Source: Pirellulales bacterium | GTDB taxonomy: Bacteria; Planctomycetota; Planctomycetia; Pirellulales; JALHLM01 | DNA length: 32,880 bases | Direction: 5' to 3' | Assembly (NCBI GenBank): GCA_022844585.1 | Contig: JALHLM010000005.1 | Span: forward strand, 1-32,880 | In this document: piece after piece, positions 15,940-23,046 of the stretch | Position numbering within the stretch: position 1 is the first letter of the stretch | Layout of the letters: each line of letters starts with the position of its first letter | Made by a program: the position numbers and the translations under genes | The notes under the pieces: model-generated | Seen by the model: the letters and a program-made list of their open reading frames with translations, nothing else | Database searches by the model: none | Told to the model about the DNA's origin: nothing

Positions 15940-16151
15940 GAGCCGATTGGACTTAAAGAACCGAACTTCTTGATTGTCACCGGAAAACCGTGCCAGCCAT
16001 CACGCAAGTATTCCAGATCTGGCGGCCGGTTTGAAGACAGATAAAGCACGATCGCCTCCTGTCCATCTTTAAGGCCGATTCCGATCGAAACCAGCCATGA
16101 TGGACGGCCAATATGCTCTCGAAGCTCTGTTGCAGCTTCTTGAATGCTCAT
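15936..16151 (-). CDS. 71-residue protein sharing a domain with the adjacent protease N-terminus
   Basis: A compact 71-residue protein, MSIQEAATELREHIGRP then SWLVSIGIGLKDGQEAIVLYLSSN and HGFPVTIKKFGSLSP. This follows the same pattern as residues about 59-110 of the neighbouring protease (MEVQAVGFEHG ... GVVIYATKG ... NGVSVTIRKIGGVN): a strand with V.(G/A).G, a strand with IVLY/VVIY, and a G.(P/S)VTI(K/R)K.G turn. The reading is that it is a stand-alone copy of the protease N-terminal domain. It is translationally coupled to both neighbours: the protease stop overlaps its ATG by 1 base, and its stop overlaps the next ATG by 4. A regulatory or decoy role is inference. Confidence 0.75.
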   Translation of the reverse strand: MSIQEAATELREHIGRPSWLVSIGIGLKDGQEAIVLYLSSNRPPDLEYLRDGWHGFPVTIKKFGSLSPIGS

Positions 16152-17239
16152 CAGATGCCGTGTTGCGCAACGAGTGAAATACCGCCAAAAAGCGAAAGGA
16201 CGTGAGAGATGGGCATCATCAAACCGTAGTCGCCTGTCTTGTTGGATGAGAATAGCACACCAACGGCGTACTTCGCATCTTCGCTGACCACGAGTGACCC
16301 TGAATCACCGGGAAGGGCAAAATGCGGCCCATCACCCATCACGTACCACATGTTTTTGAACCAAACGGTTCCCTTAAAATACTTTGTTTGACAGGGGATC
16401 GGAGTGGGCTCGTCGATGAGGGCTTCCACCGTACCGAAAGACTTTCCAGTCGTACGACCGGTTTTCATGACTTTCAGACCAGCCGATGGGCTCAGTATGG
16501 CGGAGGGCGTATCGTAGCCTTGATCGTCGCCCTGCCACGAACTCACCTTTGAAGGATCTGGGATCAATCCAATCGCGACGTCTTCCACACATGGATGCAC
16601 GAGTTCTGGGTCTCCGCTGCGCAGCGGTACGATTTCAGAATGTCGTGCAATTTCGCCAGGGGAGCGGAGTTGCGGTGCGGCGTCGACATTTGCTGGGGCA
16701 AGGATAGGCATGTTTACCGGCGTATGATTGCACGCCCCGAAAACATGGTTGTTGGACAGTGCAAAGAGTTGGCCATTACGAGAGACGATTGCTCCGAAGG
16801 TTCCGGCATACTCCGCACCTGCAGGGGCACACGAGCTCCCACAGGCAATGCGCTTCATCCGTTCGAACACATGTGGTTGTCCAGTATTCCCGTGAGCTAG
16901 CTCCGGCTTAATGTTCACGCCGCCGATTTTTCGAATTGTTACACTCACTCCATTGACTTCGACGGGCAACTTGCGAAAGTCTCGCGCCGAACCTTTTGTG
17001 GCGTAGATCACAACGCCGGGGTTTTCCTTTCCATGTTCAAACCCGACTGCCTGCACCTCCATACCGACGTAGGCTTCACTAGCATCCCACAGAGGCTGAG
17101 CATTCTGGATTGCCGCAAGTTGCATGCCGACTCCTTTTGTACCGATCGGCGTACCGACTGCCGAATATCGACCTTCTTCGCGAAATCTTTGAGCCAAAAT
17201 CGCTGCCGCCTTTTTTGCCTTTAGAACTGCACTGCCCAC
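16151..17239 (-). CDS. NAL1-like S1 (trypsin-fold) serine protease
   Basis: A 362-residue protein. Residues 1-55 are a helical lead; about 59-110 form the small domain shared with the 71-residue neighbour. The protease domain follows: AGTFGAIVSRNGQLFALSNNHVFG gives His165, CVEDVAIGLI gives Asp220, and LPGDSGSLVV gives Ser313 with the PGDSGS oxyanion loop. A KTGRTTGK motif (about 259-266) is shared with bacterial and plant NAL1-like trypsin proteases. There is no signal peptide, so it is probably cytoplasmic, unlike most trypsins. It starts 15 bases after the NrdR-like gene, so it can be co-transcribed with the terminase. Substrate and role are unknown. Confidence 0.88.
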   Translation of the reverse strand: MGSAVLKAKKAAAILAQRFREEGRYSAVGTPIGTKGVGMQLAAIQNAQPLWDASEAYVGMEVQAVGFEHGKENPGVVIYATKGSARDFRKLPVEVNGVSVTIRKIGGVNIKPELAHGNTGQPHVFERMKRIACGSSCAPAGAEYAGTFGAIVSRNGQLFALSNNHVFGACNHTPVNMPILAPANVDAAPQLRSPGEIARHSEIVPLRSGDPELVHPCVEDVAIGLIPDPSKVSSWQGDDQGYDTPSAILSPSAGLKVMKTGRTTGKSFGTVEALIDEPTPIPCQTKYFKGTVWFKNMWYVMGDGPHFALPGDSGSLVVSEDAKYAVGVLFSSNKTGDYGLMMPISHVLSLFGGISLVAQHGI

Positions 17240-17254
17240 GCGACGCCCCCGTTT

Positions 17255-17515
17255 CTATGTTTTTGGTGGTTGCCCACCTTCAAACTTAACTGGTCGTGCT
17301 TCACTCTGCCATATGGGGGCCTTCCATCCCCCGATTGGGTGCTCCCAGGTCGAAAGCCGCCTGCGACACTTCAGGCATTCTCGCCGGCGCATGATCACGC
17401 CAGCCGCTGCAGCGCGCGTGTATACTACTCTGGTCCGATTAGACCCACATTGGGGACAAATCAGCCCCTTTGAATCATTGGAATTGACGTCAAATTGTTT
17501 CGACTTCATGGTCAT
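17255..17515 (-). CDS. NrdR-like zinc-ribbon protein
   Basis: An 86-residue protein with an N-terminal zinc ribbon: ICPQCGSNRTRVVYTR, then IMRRRECLKCRRRLSTWE, i.e. CPxCG followed by CxxC with the RRR spacing of NrdR. The ATP-cone of true NrdR is absent; the C-terminal part is short and basic-aromatic. Similar short ribbons occur in phages as late or packaging-associated DNA-binding factors (Ogr-like in idea). The ATG at 17515 overlaps the terminase TGA (ATGA), with AGAGG about 8 bases upstream. A second in-frame ATG at 17509 is also possible. Confidence 0.75.
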   Translation of the reverse strand: MTMKSKQFDVNSNDSKGLICPQCGSNRTRVVYTRAAAAGVIMRRRECLKCRRRLSTWEHPIGGWKAPIWQSEARPVKFEGGQPPKT

Positions 17516-19779
17516 GAACGCTTCCTCTGTAGCTGTGCGAAACTGACTCGATCTCGTCGCGCCGGCGTGGCATTTCCTCCCGTTCCCTCAAGCGCGGCCC
17601 CCTGGATCGACGCGGCAACGGCCGCTCCGACAAGGCAGTCCAGCCAATGGTTATCCGCCCGCTCCGGGCGCAGCTTCCATTCGTCCACCGTCCGTCCTCG
17701 CCCTTCGGTCTTTACCCGATATTCACTTGTCAGATGTTCAGCCAGTAAGCGGTGCAGATCGGCGCGATCGCCGAAAAGGGACAAACAACCTCGGCCGCCC
17801 ATCGGTACAGCCAACCGGGCATGCACGAACGTCTTCCAGTAATTGGTGTCGAATACCGTGTGACGGACCGCCCGCTTGCCGGCGACGTTGGGCATCCGCC
17901 AGTTGTGGCCAATCCGGTCGCCGGGGCGGCGTTTGTACTCGGAGAACGGTTGGCTCGAAGCGCCGACGAAGTGACCGTGGCTCGGCATCACGATACCGGC
18001 ATGCGCCGACTGGCGGCAGAACTGGTAAACGACATCGGTCGACGAGCCCCAGTTCGCGTCGACCAGACAGCGCTCGATCCGTAGCATGGCCCCGTCGTCG
18101 CGACGCCATTCACGGTTTAGACGATCGCGGGTCAACCGATCGAGGCCGGCGTAGATCGCCCCTTCGAGGCCGCTGGCGGCCGTCACGATCGGAAGCGTCT
18201 GCCGCACGTCACGCAACGTGAAGTGCGCTCGCTTCTGATCCGGGTAGGTGCCGTAGTCAATCACGTAGCCAGTGAAATCGTCCTCCCAGGCCGCCACGAG
18301 GTAGAAGAGGATCGACGCCTGCACATCGACAAACATCGTCAAATGGCTGCAACCGATCGGAACATCACTGCGGCGCAATCGGTTGAATTTGGCCGCGATC
18401 TGATCGGCGGTGAGCTCGTCGTCTTGAGCAGTAGCCGCGGGTAATGGTTCGTTCTGATACTCCGCGAAGAACGCCGCTTCGTCTTGGAGCTTTAAGTTCA
18501 TCGCATGTTGAATCGCCGACAGCTCGTCGTGATTGAACCGTTCTGGCCAGGCAATGACCGCCCCCTCGTCCATCGCCTCGCGGTTGACACCATAGAAATC
18601 GGTGGCCTCCTCGCCATGTCGCTCCGCTCGCAGGCTCTCAGCGCGAACCTCGGCATATTGCTGCCATAGTTTCTCGTTGGCGGGAAAGGCGTAGACCATC
18701 TTGGTGCGCTGCCCGTTCCACTCTGGGTGCTTGTCGCGCGAAAGAATGTTGTCCGCCATGTCGCTCGGGCGGATCACGGTGCAGGGCATGATGCCGGAGA
18801 TTTTTTTCCCCGGGCCAGCGAGGCCGAGCACGGCACCAGCCAAGATGCTTTCGCGCGTCGCGCACTGCGACAGCGAACGTGCTGATTCGTCTGTCTGAGG
18901 ATCATCGAGCACGACGAGCGTCGGGCGCACCGTGTGACCGTCAGCACGCTTGTACTTCATACCGCGAATGCGTCCCGTGATCCCTGCCACCTTGATGATC
19001 GCGCCACTGGCCTTGCTGCCGGGCATTGTGGGAAGCACGATCTCCCGAGCGGTCCAACCGATGTGCGTGCGATCGCCCTGGTAAAGCTGCCCGTTACAAC
19101 GATTGGCGATGCCATCGAGCGCCTGAATCGGGAACATGACCTCCGGAAAGTCTTCGAGTAGAAGCTCGTTCCCGTCGAGCTCCATCTTGATCGACTCGAG
19201 CATGTCCATTGCGTGCCCTTCGTCCGAGCCGATAAGACAGACGAATTCGCGGTGGCCATAGAGCACCGACCAAATGCAGGCACACTCACAGATAGTCGTC
19301 TTGCCGGAACCACGCGGCATCGCCATCGCAAAGAGGCCGCCGCGTAGGACGGCCTCCTCGATCTTGGCGATGACTTTCAAGTGGTCCGATGACCAGGGCA
19401 GGTGGAACGTCAGCGGGAAGTAGGAATCGCAGAACAGCCGAAAATCGGAAGCGGCCTTGGCCTTTCGCTCCGGATTCACGATGTCTGGCAATTCACCGAT
19501 GTCCCGCCCAGCGATGGCGAGGGCGACGTTCCGTGCCCGGGCACGATCCTTCATCCGTTCGTAAGGATCGCCGCCCGGTTCCGGCTTAGGCGCGTGTCGC
19601 TCCGCGAAGAGCCAGGCGACGTAACGCAACAGATCAACGTGCCGCGCGTCACCGATACGCAGTCCCGCCCTTGTGCGATGGCGATGCAACTGCCGCTCGT
19701 TGATCACTTCGCCGAGCGGCGTCGAGTTCAACAAGCGGCAAAGCTCGCTGGGTCGCAGTTTGCGGGGATCATTCGCCAC
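17512..19779 (-). CDS. Large terminase subunit with N-terminal HTH-like extension
   Basis: A 755-residue packaging ATPase/nuclease, long for the family. Residues 1-62 (RKLRPSELCRLLN ... VDLLRYVAWLFAER) resemble a small DNA-binding domain. The ATPase follows with Walker A AMPRGSGKTT (about 152-162), the QLYQGDRTHIGWTA segment and Walker B TLVVLDDPQTD (about 287-297). A C-terminal part beginning around LTMFVDVQASILFYLVAAW fits the RNase-H-like nuclease. It cuts concatemeric DNA and drives it into the prohead through the portal. The gene overlaps the small protein before it by 11 bases and the zinc-ribbon after it by 4 bases. It is separated from the portal by the inserted cassette. Confidence 0.9.
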   Translation of the reverse strand: MANDPRKLRPSELCRLLNSTPLGEVINERQLHRHRTRAGLRIGDARHVDLLRYVAWLFAERHAPKPEPGGDPYERMKDRARARNVALAIAGRDIGELPDIVNPERKAKAASDFRLFCDSYFPLTFHLPWSSDHLKVIAKIEEAVLRGGLFAMAMPRGSGKTTICECACIWSVLYGHREFVCLIGSDEGHAMDMLESIKMELDGNELLLEDFPEVMFPIQALDGIANRCNGQLYQGDRTHIGWTAREIVLPTMPGSKASGAIIKVAGITGRIRGMKYKRADGHTVRPTLVVLDDPQTDESARSLSQCATRESILAGAVLGLAGPGKKISGIMPCTVIRPSDMADNILSRDKHPEWNGQRTKMVYAFPANEKLWQQYAEVRAESLRAERHGEEATDFYGVNREAMDEGAVIAWPERFNHDELSAIQHAMNLKLQDEAAFFAEYQNEPLPAATAQDDELTADQIAAKFNRLRRSDVPIGCSHLTMFVDVQASILFYLVAAWEDDFTGYVIDYGTYPDQKRAHFTLRDVRQTLPIVTAASGLEGAIYAGLDRLTRDRLNREWRRDDGAMLRIERCLVDANWGSSTDVVYQFCRQSAHAGIVMPSHGHFVGASSQPFSEYKRRPGDRIGHNWRMPNVAGKRAVRHTVFDTNYWKTFVHARLAVPMGGRGCLSLFGDRADLHRLLAEHLTSEYRVKTEGRGRTVDEWKLRPERADNHWLDCLVGAAVAASIQGAALEGTGGNATPARRDRVSFAQLQRKRS

Positions 19780-19993
19780 GCGCCATCTCCTTCACCAGCC
19801 ACGCGGCGAAATGGACCAGGTTCAGCGTGCCGTCTTGGTTCGTCGGCGCGCCCAGCACGACGTCCTGTTCCAGCATCTCGGCCGTGATGGCTTGGCCACT
19901 CGCGGCGCTCAACACGCGGGCGGCGTCCACCAATTGCAGCCGTAGCGGATTCATCGCGGAATGTAGCGAGTCGCTAGTTTTTTGGCCGGCCAT
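19769..19993 (-). CDS. Small terminase-associated protein (terminase small subunit-like)
   Basis: From ATG 19993 the protein has 74 residues (MAGQKTSDSLHSAMN...). The frame is also open from a TTG at 20047. It contains LRLQLVDAARVLSAASGQAITAEMLEQD and ends NLVHFAAWLVKEMARGE. This last stretch, and the general pattern, resemble the N-terminus of the large terminase just downstream (VDLLRYVAWLFAER). It probably provides the DNA-recognition part of the packaging machine. It overlaps the terminase start by 11 bases. No good ribosome binding site separates the candidate starts, so the exact start is uncertain. Confidence 0.6.
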   Translation of the reverse strand: MAGQKTSDSLHSAMNPLRLQLVDAARVLSAASGQAITAEMLEQDVVLGAPTNQDGTLNLVHFAAWLVKEMARGE

Positions 19994-20130
19994 GCTAAGG
20001 AGTTCTCGCTGAAAATAGTCACGAATTCTCGGCGGATTCAGCCGCAATTCGCTGGATGATTCCGCCCGTGCTGGTAGATGTGTGACACACGCGAACGAGA
20101 TTCGCGACCAACGAACGAAAGGCCCAAACG

Positions 20131-20451
20131 ATGCCCGCCAACGACGACCTCGACCCCGGGTACGACTTTGAGATCACTAAGACCACGCGCCGCGCCGCCG
20201 GCGCGGGCACCTGGGTGATTGGCCGGATCGCCGGATACCGCTTCGACGCCCTGGTCTTCCCCGAACACGCCGAATGCTCGGATTGGGAATTGGGCGAGAG
20301 CCGCATCTCGAAGCTTTGGTTGCAACGTAGCGCCGACCGCGCGACGGTCTTCAATTGGGATCGCGGGGCGGACATCGCCGCCGCAAGCGACGAAGTGCAA
20401 GCGATCGTCGACTTCCTGGCCGCGGGCCTCGCGGACCACCTCTACGCCTAA
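20131..20451 (+). CDS. Unrecognised small plus-strand protein
   Basis: A 106-residue protein, MPANDDLDPGYDFEITKTTRR then GTWVIGRIAGYRFDALVFPEHAE and LWLQRSADRATVFNWDRG, ending IVDFLAAGLADHLYA. It is alpha/beta, acidic and has no signal peptide or membrane segment. An AAAGG sits about 8 bases before the ATG. I have seen this type of sequence in planctomycete mobile elements but cannot name a function. It begins a run of four small plus-strand genes that diverge from the terminase genes. Confidence 0.65.
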   Translation: MPANDDLDPGYDFEITKTTRRAAGAGTWVIGRIAGYRFDALVFPEHAECSDWELGESRISKLWLQRSADRATVFNWDRGADIAAASDEVQAIVDFLAAGLADHLYA

Positions 20452-20474
20452 CCCCACGAACGGAACCCATCGCC

Positions 20475-20690
20475 ATGACCACCAACGACGAAACGCCCCG
20501 CACGTACAGCGGCCCGTTCTTGCGAACGCTGCATGTCCTGGAACGCACACTACGCCGCCATCTCGACGAATTGCACAAGATCGATTGCGAAGACGTGGAC
20601 GCCGCCGAAGCGATCGTGTTCGCCATCGAGGCCGCACAAACATCTCTCGACCACACGCAGGCAGTAAGACGCCAGCACCGATGCGACTAA
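20475..20690 (+). CDS. Small helical protein (71 aa), unknown function
   Basis: MTTNDETPRTYSGPFLRTLHVLERTLRRHLDELHK..., a mostly helical 71-residue protein with the DAAEAIVFAIEAAQTSLDHTQAV helix at the C-terminal half. It starts 23 bases after the previous gene ends, with only a weak ribosome-binding sequence. No motif is recognised. It may form a helical bundle with a partner among these small genes; that is only a suggestion from shape. I prefer the ATG at 20475 because the longer open frame upstream overlaps the preceding gene. Confidence 0.55.
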   Translation: MTTNDETPRTYSGPFLRTLHVLERTLRRHLDELHKIDCEDVDAAEAIVFAIEAAQTSLDHTQAVRRQHRCD

Positions 20691-20751
20691 CGAGCCGGCC
20701 GAGTGGTCGGCTCATTTCATTTCTGTTCCCCGTTTCTGAAGGAGAACCAAT

Positions 20752-21093
20752 ATGGCTGCGAAGAAAACGACGACGAAGAAGAAGCCCTCGACAACGAAAA
20801 AGGCCAAGGTCGTTCCCGCGCCGAAGCCCCGCTCTGCGAAGGCCAAGCGCGAGGCCAAAGAGAAGAAGTTGAGCGCCCTCGACGCCGCGGCAAAGGTGCT
20901 CGCCGAAACTGGCGAACCGATGACGACGAAGGAACTCATCGACGCCATGGCCGCGAAGGGCTACTGGACGAGCCCCGGCGGGAAGACGCCAGAACGCACG
21001 TTGTACTCGGCGCTCGCTCGTGACGTCGAAGCCCGCGGCAAAGAGTCGCGGTTCAAGAAGGGTGAACGCGGCAAGTTCCTGGCCAACGCCTAA
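20752..21093 (+). CDS. HARE-HTH winged-helix protein with histone-H1-like basic tail
   Basis: A 113-residue protein with a Lys/Ala/Pro-rich N-terminus (about residues 1-38, KKTTTKKKPSTTKKAKVVPAP) like eukaryotic histone H1 or bacterial H1-like tails. Residues about 42-110 form a HARE-HTH winged helix: LDAAAKVLAETGEPMTTKELIDAMAAKGYW, SPGGKTPERTLYSALARDV and FKKGERGKFLANA. HARE-HTH domains occur in RNA polymerase delta, ASXL proteins and restriction-related proteins and bind DNA. The ribosome binding site is strong (AAGGAG, 7 bases before ATG). It could be a nucleoid-like or element-silencing protein. Confidence 0.85.
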   Translation: MAAKKTTTKKKPSTTKKAKVVPAPKPRSAKAKREAKEKKLSALDAAAKVLAETGEPMTTKELIDAMAAKGYWTSPGGKTPERTLYSALARDVEARGKESRFKKGERGKFLANA

Positions 21094-21107
21094 GCGGAGA
21101 GATGACG

Positions 21108-21278
21108 ATGCACGAACTTTCAGATGCCATCCGCCAGGTGACTGCCAAGGTCCAACGCGAAATCGATCAGGGGCGGCGATCCCGTTCGATCGATGCGGTC
21201 GACTTGGTCGAAGTGCTACTGGCGATCGCCGACCAGCTTGAACCGTTTGTTCCGGAGTCGAACGCAAAGACGCCCTAG
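21108..21278 (+). CDS. Small 56-residue acidic protein, hypothetical
   Basis: MHELSDAIRQVTAKVQREI continues RRSRSIDAVDLVEVLLAIADQLEPF and ends ESNAKTP. The GGAG at 21095-21098 fits ATG 21108 better than the nearer in-frame ATG 21102. Hydrophobic heptads in the central part suggest a two-helix hairpin. It starts 14 bases after the HARE-HTH gene and is likely co-transcribed with it. No known family is recognised, but the composition, ribosome binding site and spacing look like a real gene. Confidence 0.5.
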   Translation: MHELSDAIRQVTAKVQREIDQGRRSRSIDAVDLVEVLLAIADQLEPFVPESNAKTP

Positions 21279-21404
21279 CGCCGCGGCCGCCAATAGGTGC
21301 GCCGCAAGACGACGCCCCACGTTTCGCACGTGCGGGCGTTTCGTCGTTGGTCGCTCGGCTTGCCAACCTCTCCGACCGGTCGCGAAACGGGCGAACGTAG
21401 GCGT

Positions 21405-22718
21405 TCACGTCGCCACCTCGGCGAGCGCCACGCGTTCGGCCTTCTTGCCGGTGAATTTTTCGAAGCGCTGCACGATGACGTCACAATAGAGCGCGTCGAG
21501 TTCCATCAGGTACGCCCGTCGGCCCGTCTGCTCGGCGGCGATCAACGTTGATCCACTGCCGCCAAATAGGTCCAACACATTCTCGCCCGGGCGCGACGAG
21601 TATTGCATCGCCCGCACTGCCAGCTCGACCGGTTTCTCGGTGAGATGCACCATCGACTGTGGGTTGACCTTCTTGATGCTCCAAACGTCGACGGCGTTGT
21701 TCGGCCCGAGGTAGAGATGGGCAGCGCCCTCTCGCCAACCGTAGAAGCACCACTCATGGTTGCCCATGAAATCCTTGCGGGTCAGAACTGGATGCTCCTT
21801 CACCCAGATGATAGCTTGTGAGAAGTAGAGCTCGCAGGCCTTCAGTACCGGCGGATAGTTCGCGCAGTTGGCATAACCGCCCCAGATGTAGAACCCTCTT
21901 CCCGGCGCGAGCACTCGGGCCATATTGCCAAACCAGGCAGAGAGCAGTTCGTCGAACGCAACATCGCTCACGAAGTCGTTTGCCAACGGTCGATCTTTGG
22001 CACGCAGCTTCTTCTGTGTCGGCTTGGACTTCTCCGGGTGGCGCGCCAGGTCGAGCGATTGATGGTGCTTGGGGCCGGCAAAGGAACTCAGGCCGGCGGC
22101 GATGGCGTTGTTCGAACGCGGCTCGACTTTGACGTTATACGGCGGGTCGCTATTCACGAGGTGGATCACAGCGCCGTCGAGCAACCGATCGACGTCATCC
22201 GGCTTGCTCGAATCGCCGCAGAGCAACCGGTGCTCCCCGAGAATCCACAAGTCGGCAGGCCGCGTGTTCGCTTGGTCCGGCGGCGCTGGCACATCGTCCG
22301 GATCGCACAGCCCGTCCTTCGCGGACGGATTGAGCAGCTTCAGGAGCTCGTCTTCGTAGAACCCCAGCAAACCGAGGTCGTAGTTCAGTGCCTGCAGCTC
22401 GCCCAACTCAATCGGCAGCAGGTCGTAGTTCCACTCGGCCAGCTCGGCCGTTTTGTTGTCGGCGATCCGGTACGCCTTGATCTGCTCGGGCGTCAGGTCT
22501 TTGGCGACATGGACCGGCACCTTTTCCAGGCCCAGGTGCTGGGCTGCCTTCCACCGCGTGTGCCCACAGATGATGACGCCCTCGGCGTCGACCACGATCG
22601 GCTGCCGGAAGCCAAACTCCCGGATGCTCGCCGCCACGGCAACGACAGCGTCGTCGTTGAGGCGAGGATTGCCGGCATAGGGCGTGATCTTGACAATCCG
22701 CCAGAGAGAGACTTGCAT
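21405..22718 (-). CDS. ParB-like domain fused to beta-class DNA adenine/cytosine methyltransferase
   Basis: A 437-residue two-domain protein. Residues 1 to about 95 are a ParB/Srx-type domain with IREFGFRQPIVVD and VIICGHTRWKAAQHLGL. The methyltransferase follows with VNSDPPYN (motif IV, about 189-195) ahead of the SAM-binding NVLDLFGGSGSTLIAAE (motif I, near 395-410), i.e. the beta order with a recognition region between. It transfers a methyl group to N6 of adenine or N4 of cytosine. No restriction enzyme gene is adjacent, so it is an orphan enzyme, as often carried by phages to protect or regulate their DNA. A probable promoter precedes it. Confidence 0.88.
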   Translation of the reverse strand: MQVSLWRIVKITPYAGNPRLNDDAVVAVAASIREFGFRQPIVVDAEGVIICGHTRWKAAQHLGLEKVPVHVAKDLTPEQIKAYRIADNKTAELAEWNYDLLPIELGELQALNYDLGLLGFYEDELLKLLNPSAKDGLCDPDDVPAPPDQANTRPADLWILGEHRLLCGDSSKPDDVDRLLDGAVIHLVNSDPPYNVKVEPRSNNAIAAGLSSFAGPKHHQSLDLARHPEKSKPTQKKLRAKDRPLANDFVSDVAFDELLSAWFGNMARVLAPGRGFYIWGGYANCANYPPVLKACELYFSQAIIWVKEHPVLTRKDFMGNHEWCFYGWREGAAHLYLGPNNAVDVWSIKKVNPQSMVHLTEKPVELAVRAMQYSSRPGENVLDLFGGSGSTLIAAEQTGRRAYLMELDALYCDVIVQRFEKFTGKKAERVALAEVAT

Positions 22719-23046
22719 CGGAGTACCTGCGCAGAGGGATTCTCATGCTGGATACTCCGAGACGCGGAGTGCGGCCCTGGGAACCAAGGCGGCGGGCCGG
22801 GGGACCATGGAGACCGACCACTGGGGTGATTATAACAATTGTTGAAGCAAATTGAATCCAGTATGACCATGCTTACGCAGAACAGTTTGTCAGAAATGCC
22901 GTCTTATTGCCTGCGTCGGGATGCTGTGTTAGACGTGCCATGAGCAAACACCGGGGATACCGAAGTGGCGTCCCCAGCAAGTTTTCGCGAGCAATAATTC
23001 CTGGGATAGGCTGAGTAAGTCGCTTCCCCACACTCAGAGGTCTTTC
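22719..23046. other. Gene-free divergent intergenic region with promoter and palindromes
   Basis: No gene is supported in these 328 bases, which separate the diverging methyltransferase and YaaC-like genes. They hold the 22829-22848 promoter/palindrome area, the small inverted repeat CTCCG(AGACG)CGGAG at 22755-22769, and a GC-rich leader before the methyltransferase. A GAGG at 23037-23040 serves the GTG start of the next gene. A minus-strand open frame at 22873-23211 has no ribosome-binding or protein evidence. Confidence 0.6.
22829..22848 (-). promoter_or_regulatory. Candidate -10 element overlapping a palindrome upstream of the methyltransferase
   Basis: On the minus strand a perfect TATAAT lies at 22834-22829. 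The 10-base palindrome AACAATTGTT (22834-22843) overlaps the upstream edge of the box. The -35 region at about 17 bases distance is a weak match. This would start a transcript about 105 bases before the methyltransferase ATG. The palindrome could be a repressor or self-regulatory operator. This is pattern reading only. Confidence 0.5.

Noticed and set aside
20038..21408. Long minus-strand frame (456 codons) under the four small plus-strand genes
   Set aside because: The plus-strand genes have a recognisable HARE-HTH domain and good ribosome binding sites, and the minus frame is Arg-rich with no domain.
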